A stretch of 64,000 nucleotides of DNA from JAOSJL01 sp963704035 (GCA_963704035.1 CAVPGR010000004.1:1054001-1118000), one strand, 5' to 3'; positions 44,522-54,524 are shown, counted from the first letter of the stretch. Notes: generated from the sequence alone by a model not told the origin. Program-made: numbers and translations.

Positions 44522-45827
44522 CTAGCCGGAGCAACCGCCGATCTGGCAGCCCTTCCACGCGTGCCGCAGTTCACCCTTGGTGCGGTCGTAGTAGAGGACG
44601 TGGGGGTCCTGCGGACCCCAGTCGGTGTAGTCGCCGGGTCGCTGGATGAGGGCACCCGAGCTGTCGGAGCCCACGTCGTTCGTCGTGGCGCCGATGTTGC
44701 CGAGCTTCCCGTCGATCGTTTCGAACGACCAACCGGTCATCAACGAGGAGCCACCGTTGTGGACGCCGACACGCAGGTCGCGGTTCTTGGCGTCGTAGTA
44801 GAAGACGCGTAGTGGCTCGTCGCTGAACTCGCTGTACACGGCATCGGGAGCGGATCCGACATCAGACGAGATGCGCCCCGCGCCGCCGCCGGCACCGTCG
44901 AGTGTCGTCAGCACGAAGCCCGATCCGTTCCAGGTCGCGGAGCGGAGGTTGCCGTTCGTGGCGTCGTAGTAGAAGACCGCCGGGCCCGACGAGTGACCCG
45001 TTGCGGACAGGTCGGACCCGACGTCCCCGTCGATCCGACCACCTCCACCGCCGGCACCGTCCACGGTTCCGAACTCCCACGTCGCCGCCAGGATGTCGTA
45101 GAACCCGTAGCGGAGGTCGCCGTTCGTGGCGTCGTAGTAGAACACCCGCCAGTAGAAGTCGAACAGCTCGTCGATCACAGAGGCACTCTCTCCGACATCC
45201 GCGTCGATCCGACCGTCCGAGCCACCGGCACCGTCCAGGTTCTCGAAGACCCAGGCCCCTTGCGAATATGTCGCCAGTCGGAGGTTGCCGTTCTCCGAGT
45301 CGGGGTAGTAGACGTTCAGAACACCGATGGGGTTGTTCGGATTCGACGGATCCAGCATGAGCTGCCCCGCTGATCTGTTACTCGTGCCGACGTCAGCATC
45401 GACGCGACCGCCTGCGCCGCCGTCACCGTCGATCGTCTCGAAGTGCCAGACGCCACCCGCGAAGTAGCCCTGACGCAGGTTGCCGTTCGTGGCGTCGTAA
45501 TAGAAGACGCGCGAATCTGGTGTCGTCGAGCATCCCGGTGACGCCCGAACCGACGTCGGCGTCGATCCGACCGTTCGAGCCACCGGCACCGTCGAGGACC
45601 TCGTGTTGCCAGCCGGCCACCGTGTAGTACGCGTGGCGCAGGTTCCCGTTGTCGGCGTCGTAGTAGAAGGCGTGTGAGCCCACCATCGCCACGTCGGAGC
45701 CGACGTCCGCGGTCGTGCGACCACCTCCACCGCCGGCACCGTCCACGACCTCGAATTGCCAGCCGCAGCCGGTGGCGATCAGCGCCACGAGTGCGACACC
45801 GGCGGCCCATGTGCGAATTCGTCTCAT
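44522..45827 (-). CDS. Propeller lipoprotein P1 (most divergent, one frameshift)
   Basis: Signal LVALIATGC followed by GWQFEVVDG. Seven VFYYD-type strands are present, but linkers are longer and some blades are degenerate (VYYPDSENGNLRLATY). The C-terminus differs from all others: LRHAWKGCQIGGCSG, adding two cysteines instead of WFG. The N-terminal two blades are in another frame; the break is near 45510-45530, between DDT and PDSRVFYY. It is separated from P2 by the HTH/nucleotidyltransferase pair, has no recognisable array-type promoter, and is the last member, followed by the terminator-like hairpin. Confidence 0.75.
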
Positions 45828-45944
45828 CGTTACCCCCCTACTCCACAGCCGTGGAGGTGCTCAGGAGCAGGACCGCGGGGCGGCGCGACCTGCACGATTA
45901 CCAGCGCTCTAGGCATTGGACGCACAGGTCACACGAAAGGTTCC

Positions 45945-45980
45945 CGAAAATCCCGAAGATCTCGAAATACTCGGATTTCG
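45945..45980 (-). terminator. Hairpin downstream of the nucleotidyltransferase
   Basis: CGAAAATCCCGA (45945-45956) and TCGGATTTCG (45971-45980) form an imperfect stem with a 14-base loop in an AT-rich patch of the 192-bp gap between the nucleotidyltransferase and P1. Nothing else is seen there apart from the P1 upstream region. Confidence 0.35.
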
Positions 45981-46019
45981 CCGGTCTCGAGCAGCGACGG
46001 CCGTTGTCGAGAAGCCCGC

Positions 46020-46577
46020 TCAGCGGCGGTCTCGCAGAAACGCCCGGAACCGGGCGACACGCGGGTACATCGTCGGTCCGCGCAACGCTACGACCTGCTC
46101 CTCGATGTACTCGGCATCCACGTCGGGGCGCACTGTCGCGACGGACTGGAGGTCGACCCAGTCCTGGGCCCGACCGAACGAGAGCTTGAACACGCACAGG
46201 TCTTCGGGCGAGAGAAACGGGAGCTCCTTCTCCTGTGGTCCGAAGGGGTGGAGAACCCGCCGCCGTTCGGTTTCGGCGTAGCGTTTGTCCAGTGACGGAA
46301 AGACGTCGAGGGGGAACGGCTCGGTCTCGTGTTCGAACCGGACCCCGGCGACCGGGGGAGCCTTCTCGTCTCGAGGGGCTGGTTGGTAGCCGAGAGCCGC
46401 CAGCGCATCGGCGACGCGGTCCATCTCGGCGGGTGGGAGGAACACGTTGACGTCGATGTCGACGGTTCCCCGAGGCTCGGCCACGTAGCCGAGTGCCAGT
46501 GCGCCGCCGAAGGCGTGGCTGATACCTGCGCGGTCGAGATGATCGTGAACGGCGACGATGAGACCGACGAAGTCCAT
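46020..46577 (-). CDS. Nucleotidyltransferase-fold protein (AbiEii/MenT-like), candidate toxin
   Basis: 185 residues. HAFGGALALGYVAEPRGTVD followed by IDVNVF gives the GG-x...-D-x-D core of minimal nucleotidyltransferases. FPLDVFPSLD and LPFLSPEDLCVFKLSFGRAQDW with ATVRPDVDAEYI are typical of the AbiEii-like and DUF6036-like group. Many are toxins of HTH/NTase toxin-antitoxin pairs that modify tRNA. The start overlaps the HTH stop by one base (TGATG), so they are co-translated. Insertion within the propeller array is notable. A house-keeping role is not excluded. Confidence 0.65.
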   Translation of the reverse strand: MDFVGLIVAVHDHLDRAGISHAFGGALALGYVAEPRGTVDIDVNVFLPPAEMDRVADALAALGYQPAPRDEKAPPVAGVRFEHETEPFPLDVFPSLDKRYAETERRRVLHPFGPQEKELPFLSPEDLCVFKLSFGRAQDWVDLQSVATVRPDVDAEYIEEQVVALRGPTMYPRVARFRAFLRDRR

Positions 46578-46939
46578 CAGCGTGCCCGGACGATCGCTTC
46601 CGAGGCCTCGAGTGCAGCGGTGAGCATCCGGGCCCGTTCCGAAACCGGTGTGTTCCGGTCGACGCTCGGCGGCTCCGGCGGTGGGTCACCGCCCGAGGTG
46701 CCGGCGACAGCGGCTGCGTCGCTGACCGGAGGAGGAAACGCCAGGACGCGGTCGCCGGCTGCGGCAAGGAGCTCGAACCCACACGCCGACACCAGGCGTT
46801 GGAGGGTGTCCAGGCCCGGCGTTCGCCGGCCGTTCTCGATCGCCGAGATGTTCGCCTGCTTCACGCCCGAGATCTCGGCGAGCTGGGTCTGCGTGAGGCC
46901 CCGTTCGGCGCGGGCCCGTCGGATGATTGATTCGATCAC
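46577..46939 (-). CDS. XRE-family HTH protein, candidate antitoxin
   Basis: About 120 residues from the GTG at 46939. IRRARAERGLTQTQLAEISG, VKQANISAIENGRRTPGLDT and LQRLVSACGFELL form a complete Cro/C1-type HTH. A Pro/Asp-rich linker and a C-terminal helix (SERARMLTAALEASEAIVRA) follow, as in antitoxins that bind their partner there. The GTG start is preferred because a TATACT box lies 7 bp before it, implying a near-leaderless mRNA. Confidence 0.7.
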   Translation of the reverse strand: MIESIIRRARAERGLTQTQLAEISGVKQANISAIENGRRTPGLDTLQRLVSACGFELLAAAGDRVLAFPPPVSDAAAVAGTSGGDPPPEPPSVDRNTPVSERARMLTAALEASEAIVRAR

Positions 46940-46945
46940 CCGTCT

Positions 46946-46963
46946 AGTATATCGAAGTCGATA
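46946..46963 (-). promoter_or_regulatory. Promoter and palindromic operator of the HTH/NTase pair
   Basis: TATCGAAGTCGATA (46950-46963) is a perfect inverted repeat and overlaps TATACT (46946-46951 on the minus strand), a -10 box just ahead of the HTH start. Binding of the HTH protein there would block RNA polymerase, the usual toxin-antitoxin autoregulation. Confidence 0.55.
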
Positions 46964-47068
46964 ACCCCAGGTGTCGGTAGCGTGCGGTCGGAATCGGTCA
47001 ACGGCCACCTGGCGGCGGTGTGGGCGGAACCCTTCTCGAACAGCACCGTTCGTCAGCCGAAGCGTCCG

Positions 47069-48282
47069 TCAGCCGAACCAGCCGTGGCGCAGGTTGTGGG
47101 TGGGCGCTCCGCCCGCGTAGAAGACACGTGTGCGGTTTCCGTCGGCCAGAACTGACGACCACCGACCGGCCGGGCCGTGAATCTGGCCGTGGGGGCCGTT
47201 CTGATGGCCGTCGAGCGTCTCGAAGCCCCATCCCGACCCGGTGAAGTAGCTGTGGCGCAGGCGGTTGTTCCCTCCGTCCCAGTAGAACACCCGCAACCGT
47301 CCCGTCGAGACGATCGCGGAGCTCTCGCCCCGACCGTGCCCTGGATGCGGCCGTTGGGGCCATTCTGGTGGCCGTCGAGCGTTTCGAAACCCCAGCCGGA
47401 TCCGGTGAAGTACGCGTGGCGGAGGTCGGAGTCGGGTGAGACGATGGCGTAGAACACGTGGGGGCGGCCGTTGTAGATCGTTGCGGAGTTGTCGACCCCG
47501 GCGTTGCCGAGCTTCCGGCCGTTGGGCCCGTTCATGTGGCCGTCGAGCGTCTCGAAGCCCCAGCCGGATCCGGTGAAGTATCCGTGACGGAGATCGAGCC
47601 CGTCGAGGTCGCGGTAGAAGACGTGCGGCAGTCCGTTGTAGACGACGACGGCTGTCGACCATCCCACGTCGTTCGTCGTGCGTCCGTTGGGGCCCCCGTC
47701 GCCGTCGAGGGTCTCGTACACCCAGAAGAGCCCGTTGTAGTAGCCGTGGCGCAGCGACTCGTTCGTTCTGTCGTAGTAGAAGACGTGCGGGCGCCCGTTG
47801 TAGAGGATCGCGGTGATGTACTCACCGGTGTTGGCGACGAGCTCTCCGTGGGGCCCGACTCGGTGCCCGTCGAGCGTCTCGAACGCCCAGTACTGACCGT
47901 TGTAGTAGCCGTGTCGGAGTTCGACCGCGCCCGTGTCCCGGTAGAATACGTGGGGCCGGCCGTTGTAGACGATCGCCGAGACGTGCTCGCCGACATCACG
48001 CATGACCTCGCCGTGAGGGCCCGATCGGTGCCCGTCGAGGGTCTCGAACGCCCAGAACTGGCCGTTCCAGTAGCCGTGGCGCAGACGACCATCGGTGATG
48101 TCGTAGTAGAAGACGTGGGGCCGACCGTTGTAGACGACAGCGCTGCTGGCCGAACCCACCGCGTTGATCGACTGGCCGTGGGATCCGCCGTCGCCGTCGA
48201 GCGTCTGGAAGCTCCACTCGCAGCCGCTCATGGCCATGGCGGCAACAAGGGTTCCGATGACGAACCCACGGGCTGCGCTCAT
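47069..48282 (-). CDS. Propeller lipoprotein P2 (one frameshift)
   Basis: ATG at 48282. Signal ends VAAMAMSGC; mature start EWSFQTLDG. Blades are unusually rich in the variant DGHRxGPHGE and DGHMNGPNGR turn instead of GGPNGR. The frame changes near 47330, inside blade 5-6 (GTVG to ESSAIVSTGRLRVFYWD), where one base gained or lost restores homology. Ends LRHGWFG. Its own promoter lies at 48318-48346, directly after the P3 stop codon. Confidence 0.8.
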
Positions 48283-48317
48283 CGGACCAACTTTCCGGCG
48301 GCCGGTCAGAGAACGCG

Positions 48318-48346
48318 ACGCTAGGACCCCAGCCACGAACCGTCAA
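48318..48346 (-). promoter_or_regulatory. Array promoter for P2
   Basis: TTGACG (48341-48346), 17-bp spacer, TAGCGT (48318-48323) on the minus strand. About 36 bp before the P2 start. Confidence 0.6.
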
Positions 48347-48351
48347 CGGGT

Positions 48352-49545
48352 TCAGCCGAAGTAGGTGTGGCGAAGGCGAGCGTTACCGATGTCCCAGTAG
48401 AAGACGTGGGGGCGCCCGTTGTAGAGGACCGCCGCGTTGAACTGGCCCACAACGCCGTTGATGCGGCCGTTTGCTCCGCCGGCTCCGTCGAGAGTCTCGA
48501 ACCCCCACGCGGAACCGTTGTAGTACGACTGACGGAGGTCCCCGTTCGTGTTGTCGTAGCTGAAGACCCGGGGACGTCCGTTGTAGAGGATCACCGCGTT
48601 CGACAGGCCGACGTCGGCGTTGATGCGGCCGTTTGCTCCGCCGGCTCCGTCGAGAGTTTCGAACCCCCACGCGGAACCGTTGTAGTAGGCGTGTCGCAGA
48701 TTCCCGTTGTTGGCGTCGTAGTAGAACGCATGCGGCCGACCGTTGTAGAGAATCGCCGCGTTGTCGACGCCGACCGTGGCGTTGATACGTCCGTTCGGGC
48801 CACCCACGCCGTCGAGGGTCTCGAAGGCCCAGGTGGTGCCGTTGTAGTAGGCGTGACGCAGACTGTTGAGAGCATCGGCGTGGTAGAAGACGTGTGGTCG
48901 ACCGTTGTAGAGGATCGTGGCCCCGTACTCGCCGACGTTGCTGACGACGCGTCCGTTGGGGCCCCCGTTGCCGTCGAGAATCTCGAACGCCCACGCGACG
49001 CCGTTGTAGTAGGCGTGTCGCAGGGTGTCGTCCGTGCTGTCGTAGTAGAAGACGTGCGGTCGGCCGTTGTAGAGGACCACCGAATTGTTCCAACCGACGT
49101 CGGTGTTCACGCGTCCGTTCGGGCCACCCATGCCATCGAGCGTCTCGAAGATCCAGGCCGAACCGTTGTAATAGGCGTGACGGAGACTGTCGAGACCGTC
49201 AGAGCGGTAGAAGACGTGTGGTCGGCCGTTGTAGAGGATCGCCGCTCCGTACTCACCGACGTCGGTGTTGACTCGGCCGTTGGGCCCGCCGTTGCCGTCG
49301 AGTGTTTCAAATGCCCAGAACGAGCCGTTGTAGTACGCGTGACGGAGCGTGCTGTCGGTGTTGTCCCAGTAGAAGATGTGGGGCCGGCCGTTGTAGAGGA
49401 CTGCCGTGTTGTGGGAGCCGACGCTGTTGAATGTGCGCCCGTCGGCACCGCCCTGGCCGTCGAGCGTCTCGAAACTCCACTCGCACCCGGTGACGAGCAG
49501 AGCGGCAATCGCGAGCCCGATCAGGAGCTTGCGGGCCTTGCGCAT
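48352..49545 (-). CDS. Propeller lipoprotein P3
   Basis: 397 residues from the ATG at 49545; the longer frame to 49569 adds an unlikely extension. Signal MRKARKLLIGLAIAALLVTG then CEW; the first residues are the same as in P5. Blade turns are mostly GGPNGR or GGANGR. Blades 5 and 6 are almost identical in DNA (around 48470-48530 and 48630-48690, period 162 bp), indicating recent duplication. Intact. A single-gene unit with its own promoter and followed by that of P2. Confidence 0.85.
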   Translation of the reverse strand: MRKARKLLIGLAIAALLVTGCEWSFETLDGQGGADGRTFNSVGSHNTAVLYNGRPHIFYWDNTDSTLRHAYYNGSFWAFETLDGNGGPNGRVNTDVGEYGAAILYNGRPHVFYRSDGLDSLRHAYYNGSAWIFETLDGMGGPNGRVNTDVGWNNSVVLYNGRPHVFYYDSTDDTLRHAYYNGVAWAFEILDGNGGPNGRVVSNVGEYGATILYNGRPHVFYHADALNSLRHAYYNGTTWAFETLDGVGGPNGRINATVGVDNAAILYNGRPHAFYYDANNGNLRHAYYNGSAWGFETLDGAGGANGRINADVGLSNAVILYNGRPRVFSYDNTNGDLRQSYYNGSAWGFETLDGAGGANGRINGVVGQFNAAVLYNGRPHVFYWDIGNARLRHTYFG

Positions 49546-49576
49546 CGGGGCTCCTGGCGTGGCGTGCACCGCAGCA

Positions 49577-49605
49577 ACGCTACGGCCGGCGGTTCAGCGC
49601 GTCAA
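49577..49605 (-). promoter_or_regulatory. Array promoter for P3
   Basis: TTGACG (49600-49605), 17-bp spacer, TAGCGT (49577-49582). The spacer GCTGAACCGCCGGCC core is nearly the same as that of the P5 promoter, so the copies have duplicated with the genes. Confidence 0.6.
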
Positions 49606-49610
49606 CGGGT

Positions 49611-50812
49611 TCAGCCGAAGTACGCGTGGCGAAGGTCGCGATTCGTTTCGCTCCAGTAGAAGACGTGGGGTTGGTTCTGGTACAGGACCACGGCGCTGTA
49701 GGTACCGACGAAGTCGGTCGTTCGGCCGTTCGGCCCGCCGTTACCGTCGAGGGTCTCGAAACCCCATGCGGCGCCGGTGTAGTACGCGTGGCGCAGGGAG
49801 TCATCGGAGACGTTCCAGGAGAACACGCGGGGGCGGCCGTTCTGGAGCACGGCCGAACTGAACGCGCCGACATTGTGGTCGGTGCGCCCGTTGGCGCCGC
49901 CGGCGCCGTCGAGGACTTCGAAGGCCCAGAACTGGCCGTTCCAGTATCCGTGGCGGAGATGACCCATCAACGCGTCGTAGTAGAACACGTGGGGTCGACC
50001 GCTGTAGAGCAGCACCGAGTTGTAGCGGCCGACGGTGTTGGTGGTGCGCCCGTGGGCGCCGCCGCTGCCGTCGAGGGTCTCGAACGCCCAGTACTGACCG
50101 TTGTAGTACGCGTGCCGAAGTGTCCCGCGTCGACGTTGTGGTGGAACACGTGTGGCCGTCCGTTGTAGATGACGACCGCGCTGTACCAGCCGACACCCGC
50201 GTTGATCCGACCGTTCGGACCGCCAGCACCGTCGAGGGTCTCGAACGCCCAGAACTGACCGTTCCAGTATCCGTGGCGCAGGTCGACGGTCGTGGCGTCG
50301 TAGTAGAAGACGTGGGGGCGACCGTTGTACAGCGTCACAGTGTTGAAGACGCCGACGCTGTGTGTCGTTCTGCCGGCGCTACCACCGGCGCCGTCGAGGG
50401 TCTCGAAGACCCACGCCGTCCCGTTGTAGTAGCCGTGGCGGAGATCGTCGTTGGTCTCGTCGCGGTAGAAGACGTGGGGCCGACCGTTGTAGAGGACTGC
50501 CGCGCTGTCGGTTCCTACGTCAGCGTTGATGCGGCCGGTGGGTCCACCGGCGCCGTCGAGGGTCTCGAAGACCCACGCCAACCCGTTGTAGTACGCGTGG
50601 CGAAGATTCCCTCCCGTCTGCGCGTAGTAGAAGACGTGGGGGCGCCCGTTGTAGAGGACCGTGGCGTTGTACGTACCGACGTTGGCGTCGATGCTGCCCG
50701 TGGGCCCGTTGTGGTCGCCGTCGAGTGTCTCGAAGCTCCAGACACAGCCGGTCGACAGCAGCGCCGTGGTCGCGACCACGACCAGCAGGTTCCTCGCAGA
50801 GCCTGTCGTCAT
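49611..50812 (-). CDS. Propeller lipoprotein P4 (one frameshift)
   Basis: ATG at 50812, 13 bp after the P5 stop. Signal ends ALLSTGC, mature start VWSFETLDG. Blades 1-4 are in one frame and 5-7 in another; in blade 4 VFHHNVDAG should continue LRHAYYNG, which requires one additional base near 50125. Ends LRHAYFG. It should be co-transcribed with P5. Confidence 0.8.
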
Positions 50813-50825
50813 CTCGGTGACACCG

Positions 50826-52037
50826 CTAGCCGAACCATGCGTGGCGCATGGACGTCGTGGAGAAGTCGGTGCGCAGGTAGAAGACGTAGATCCGACCGCC
50901 GGATGTGACCGCCGAGGCGTTTCCCCCTGCGAAGTCGTTCGTGTGGCCGGGGAGTGTGCTCGCCGATCCGTCGATGATCAGGAACTTCCACGTTCGCGCC
51001 GTCCAGTAGGCGCGACGCAGTAGACCCAGGTCGGTGTCCTGGTAGAAGACGTGAGGCTGGCTGCCGTAGACGGTCGCCGCCGCCCACTGGCCGACGCCGT
51101 TGTTGGTGTGCCCCGGGCGCGTGCTGCCGGTGCCGTCGAGCGTTTCGAAGCCCCACGCCGACCCACCGAACCAGGCGTGTCGGAGCGAGTCGTCGGACTG
51201 GTCGTAATAGAAAACGTGCGGTCGGCCGTTGTAGGGAACGACCGACGGGTAGCGGCCGACGTTGTGGGCCGTGCGTCCGTTGGCCCCGCCGTTTCCGTCG
51301 AGAGTTTCGAAGGCCCACGCCGACCCACCGAACCAGGCGTGTCGGAGCGCGTTGTCAGTCTGATCGGCGTAGAAGACGTGCGGCCGTCCGTTGTAGAGGA
51401 TCACCGACGGCTGGAGACCGACCCCGTTTGTGGTGCGGCCGTTGGCTCCGCCGTTGCCGTCCAGGGTTTCGAAGGCCCAGGCCACACCGCTGTAGTAGGC
51501 GTGGCGCAGTGTGCGGTCGTCGGACTCCCAGTAGAAGATGTGGGGCCGGCCGTTGTAGAGCATCGACGCGCTGTAGGAACCGGCGTCGTTGGTCGTCCGT
51601 CCGTTGGGTCCGCCGTTGCCGTCGAGCGTTTCGAACGCCCAGAACACGCCGTTCCAGTAGGCATGTCGCAGCGAGTCGGCGTCCTCGTCGTGGTAGAAGA
51701 CGTGGGGCCGTCCGTTGTAGAGGATGACCGACGGTTGCCAGCCGGTGTCGGCTTCGCTGTGCCCGGGTAGAACGCTGCCCGTGCCGTCGAGGGTCTCGAA
51801 GGCCCAGAACACGCCGTTCCAGTAGGCGTGACGCAGCGACTCGTTGTTGCTGTCCTTGTAGAAGACATGTGGGTTGCCGTTGTAGATGATCGGCGCGCTC
51901 TGGTAGCCGACGTTGTTGTTGGTGTGACCCGGTCTGGTGCTACCCGGACCGTCGAGCGTCTCGAGGTGCCACTCGCAGCCCGTGGCGAACAGAGCGGCGA
52001 TCGCGACCCCGACCAGGAGTTTGCGGGCCTTGCGCAT
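50826..52037 (-). CDS. Propeller lipoprotein P5
   Basis: 403 residues, intact. Signal VGVAIAALFATGC, then EWHLETLDG. Blades with GSTRPGH or GSVLPGH turns alternate with GGPNGR/GGANGR turns, a second turn type shared with P8. Two central blades have LRHAWFGGSAW instead of LRHAYYNG, resembling the terminal blade. It heads a two-gene unit with P4. Confidence 0.85.
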   Translation of the reverse strand: MRKARKLLVGVAIAALFATGCEWHLETLDGPGSTRPGHTNNNVGYQSAPIIYNGNPHVFYKDSNNESLRHAYWNGVFWAFETLDGTGSVLPGHSEADTGWQPSVILYNGRPHVFYHDEDADSLRHAYWNGVFWAFETLDGNGGPNGRTTNDAGSYSASMLYNGRPHIFYWESDDRTLRHAYYSGVAWAFETLDGNGGANGRTTNGVGLQPSVILYNGRPHVFYADQTDNALRHAWFGGSAWAFETLDGNGGANGRTAHNVGRYPSVVPYNGRPHVFYYDQSDDSLRHAWFGGSAWGFETLDGTGSTRPGHTNNGVGQWAAATVYGSQPHVFYQDTDLGLLRRAYWTARTWKFLIIDGSASTLPGHTNDFAGGNASAVTSGGRIYVFYLRTDFSTTSMRHAWFG

Positions 52038-52066
52038 CGCGGCTCCTGTCCCAAGAGTGGAATACC

Positions 52067-52095
52067 ACGCTACGACCGGCGGTTCGACGCGTCAA
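52067..52095 (-). promoter_or_regulatory. Array promoter for P5-P4
   Basis: TTGACG (52090-52095), 17-bp spacer, TAGCGT (52067-52072), 30 bp before the P5 ATG and directly after the P6 stop. Confidence 0.6.
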
Positions 52096-52100
52096 CGGGT

Positions 52101-53301
52101 TCAGCCGAAGTACGTGTGGCGGAGATCGCCGGCGTCGACGTTGCGGTAGAAGACGTGCGGTCGACCGTTGTACAGCACCACGCCGCTGTACTCGCCGACG
52201 TCGTTCGTGGTGCGTCCGTTCGGACCGCCGTTGCCGTCGAGGATCTCGAAGGCCCAGGCGACTCCGTTCCAGTAGCCGTGGCGGAGATGTCCCATCGCGC
52301 CGTTCTCGTAGAAGACGTGCGGTCGGCCGTTGTACAGGAGAGCATCCGGGTACCGGCCCACGCTTTGCGTCGTGCGTCCGTTTCCTCCGCCGTTGCCGTC
52401 GAGGATCTCGAAGGCCCAGGCGACTCCGTTCCAGTAGCCGTGGCGGAGCTCCTTTCCGTTGAAGTCGTAGTAGAAGACGTGTGGCCGGCCGTTGTAGAGG
52501 ATCGCCGAGTTGTAGAAGCCCACGTTCGAGACGACCCGACCGTTTCCCCCGCCGTTTCCGTCGAGCGTCTCGAAGCCCCAGGCAACCCCGTTGCCGTAGG
52601 CGTGGCGTAGCCAGCCGTTGGTGGCGTGCCGGTAGAAGACGTGCATCTGACCGTTGTAGAGCACCACCGCGTTGTACTCGCCGAGATTGGTGTTCAGCCG
52701 CCCGTTCGGGCCACCGGCTCCGTCGAGTGCCTCGAAGAACCACGCTGCGCCGTTGTAGGTGGCGTGACGCAGGTCGCCGTTGTCGTCGTCGTGGTAGAAG
52801 ACGTGCGGGCGTCCGTTGTAGATCACAGCGTCGGTGAAGTAGTCGACGTCGGCGTCGATCCGACCGTTGGACCCGCCCTGGCCGTCGAGGGTTTCGAACG
52901 CCCAGAACTGGCCGTTGTAGTAGCCGTGACGCAGGTCACCGCCGGTGAAGTCGCGGTAGAAGACGTGGGGTCGCCCGTTGTAGATCAGGACGGCGGGATA
53001 CCGCCCGATGCTGGCGTCGAGCCGGCCGTTGGGTCTCGCCGTTGCCGTCGAGCGTTTCGAACGCCCAGAACTGACCGTTCCAGTAGGCGTGGCGCAGCTC
53101 ACCGCCGCTTCCGGAGGCGTAGTAGAAGACATGCGGGCGGCCGTTGTAGAGGATCGCCGCGTTGTCCGACCCCGTCGTCGCTGTGGATTCCCCGTGGGGA
53201 CCGTTGCGGTGGCCGTCGAGTGTCTCGAAGTGCCACTCGCACCCGGTCGCGAACAGTGCGGCGACGACTGCCCCGATGACGATCGCCCTGGCTCCCCTCA
53301 T
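52101..53301 (-). CDS. Propeller lipoprotein P6 (one frameshift)
   Basis: ATG at 53301, 17 bp after the P7 stop. Signal VGAVVAALFATGC-like ending LFATGC, mature EWHFETLDG. The frame breaks near 53031 in blade 1-2: LDGNG should continue GPNGRLDASIG, and removal of one base achieves this. Blades 5 and 6 share a DNA stretch at about 52230-52290 and 52391-52450. Ends LRHTYFG. Confidence 0.8.
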
Positions 53302-53318
53302 TCTGCGCACCCTTCCTG

Positions 53319-54524
53319 TCAGCCGAACCAAGCATGGCGGAGGTTGCCGCCGCCGGTCTGCTCATAGGAGACCACGCGTGTTCGGGTTCCGTCGACCACG
53401 ACGGCGTTGTACCGACCGGTGTTGCCGTCGATTCGCCCGTTGGGGCCGTTGCTCGTCCCGTCGAGTGTCTCGAAACCCCAGGCGCTTCCTGTGTAGTACG
53501 CGTGGCGAAGGTCTCCGTTGGTGAGGTCGTGGGAGAAGACGCGCAGCCGTCCACCCGACACGACGGCGGCGTTGTCGAGCCCCGTGGCAGCGGTTGTCCG
53601 GCCGTGGGGTCCACCGTTCCCGTCGAGCGTTTCGAATCCCCATGCGGAACCCGTGAAGTAGGCGTGGCGGAGGTCGCTCGAGTTCGTTCGGTAGAAGACG
53701 TGCGGTCGATCGCCGTACAGCACGGCAGCATTGTCGTATCCTGTGCTCTCGTTGACGCGTCCGTTGGGTCCGTTCTGGTGTCCGTCGAGAATCTCGAAGG
53801 CCCACGTGGTGCCACTCCAGTAGCCGTGGCGGAGATCGAAGCTCGTGTTGTCCAGGTAGAAGACATGCGGTCGGCCGTTGTACATCACCACGGTGCTCGC
53901 GAATCCGACGTTGTGGGCCGTTCGTCCGTTGGAGCCCCCGGCGCCGTCGAGTGTCTCGAACACCCACTGGAGGTCGTTGTAGTAGCCGTGTCGGAGGTCG
54001 CCGTTCGTGTTGTCGCGGTAGAAGACGTGGGGACGGCCGTTGTGGAGCACCGACGTGCCGTTGTCGCCGACGTTGCCGAGGAGCTCACCGTTCGGTCCGT
54101 CGCGGTGTCCGTCGAGTTTCTCGAAGACCCAGGCGCTTCCGTTGTAGTAGCCGTGTCGGAGATCGAGCGCGCCGACATCGCTGTAGAAGACGTGGGGCCG
54201 ACCGTTGTAGATGACAGCAGACGTGAACCGCCCCACGTCGCGTGTCGTGCGACCGTTCGAGCCACCGACGCCGTCGAGGGTCTGGAACGCCCAGAACTGG
54301 CCGTTCCAGTAGGCGTGGCGAAGGGCCTCGTCGGTGACGTCGTAGTAGAAGACGTGGGGCCGACCGTTGTAGAGCAGCGCGGCCTTCGGCAGCCACCCGA
54401 CCTGGTGAGTGGTCCGGCCGCTGGGTCCACCATCGCCGTCGAGGGTCTCGAAGCTCCACTCACAGCCGGCGGCGACCAGGGCGGCGGCGGTGACGGCGAT
54501 CAGGAGCGCCCGGATCCGTCGCAT
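53319..54524 (-). CDS. Propeller lipoprotein P7
   Basis: 401 residues, intact. Signal IAVTAAALVAAGC, mature EWSFETLDG. Turn types are mixed (GGPSGR, GHRDGPNGE, GHQNGPNGR, TSNGPNGR). The last blade has VVSYEQTGGGNLRHAWFG, in which the canonical VFY is altered. It heads a two-gene unit with P6. Confidence 0.85.
   Translation of the reverse strand: MRRIRALLIAVTAAALVAAGCEWSFETLDGDGGPSGRTTHQVGWLPKAALLYNGRPHVFYYDVTDEALRHAYWNGQFWAFQTLDGVGGSNGRTTRDVGRFTSAVIYNGRPHVFYSDVGALDLRHGYYNGSAWVFEKLDGHRDGPNGELLGNVGDNGTSVLHNGRPHVFYRDNTNGDLRHGYYNDLQWVFETLDGAGGSNGRTAHNVGFASTVVMYNGRPHVFYLDNTSFDLRHGYWSGTTWAFEILDGHQNGPNGRVNESTGYDNAAVLYGDRPHVFYRTNSSDLRHAYFTGSAWGFETLDGNGGPHGRTTAATGLDNAAVVSGGRLRVFSHDLTNGDLRHAYYTGSAWGFETLDGTSNGPNGRIDGNTGRYNAVVVDGTRTRVVSYEQTGGGNLRHAWFG

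Noticed and set aside
48367..49659. Long plus-strand open frames over the propeller array (300-470 codons, e.g. here and at 56895-58298)
   Set aside because: They are antisense readings of the repeated blades, have Val/Glu/Asp/Arg-rich periodic composition, no signal or domain, and no ribosome sites; codon-biased GC-rich repeats produce such frames.
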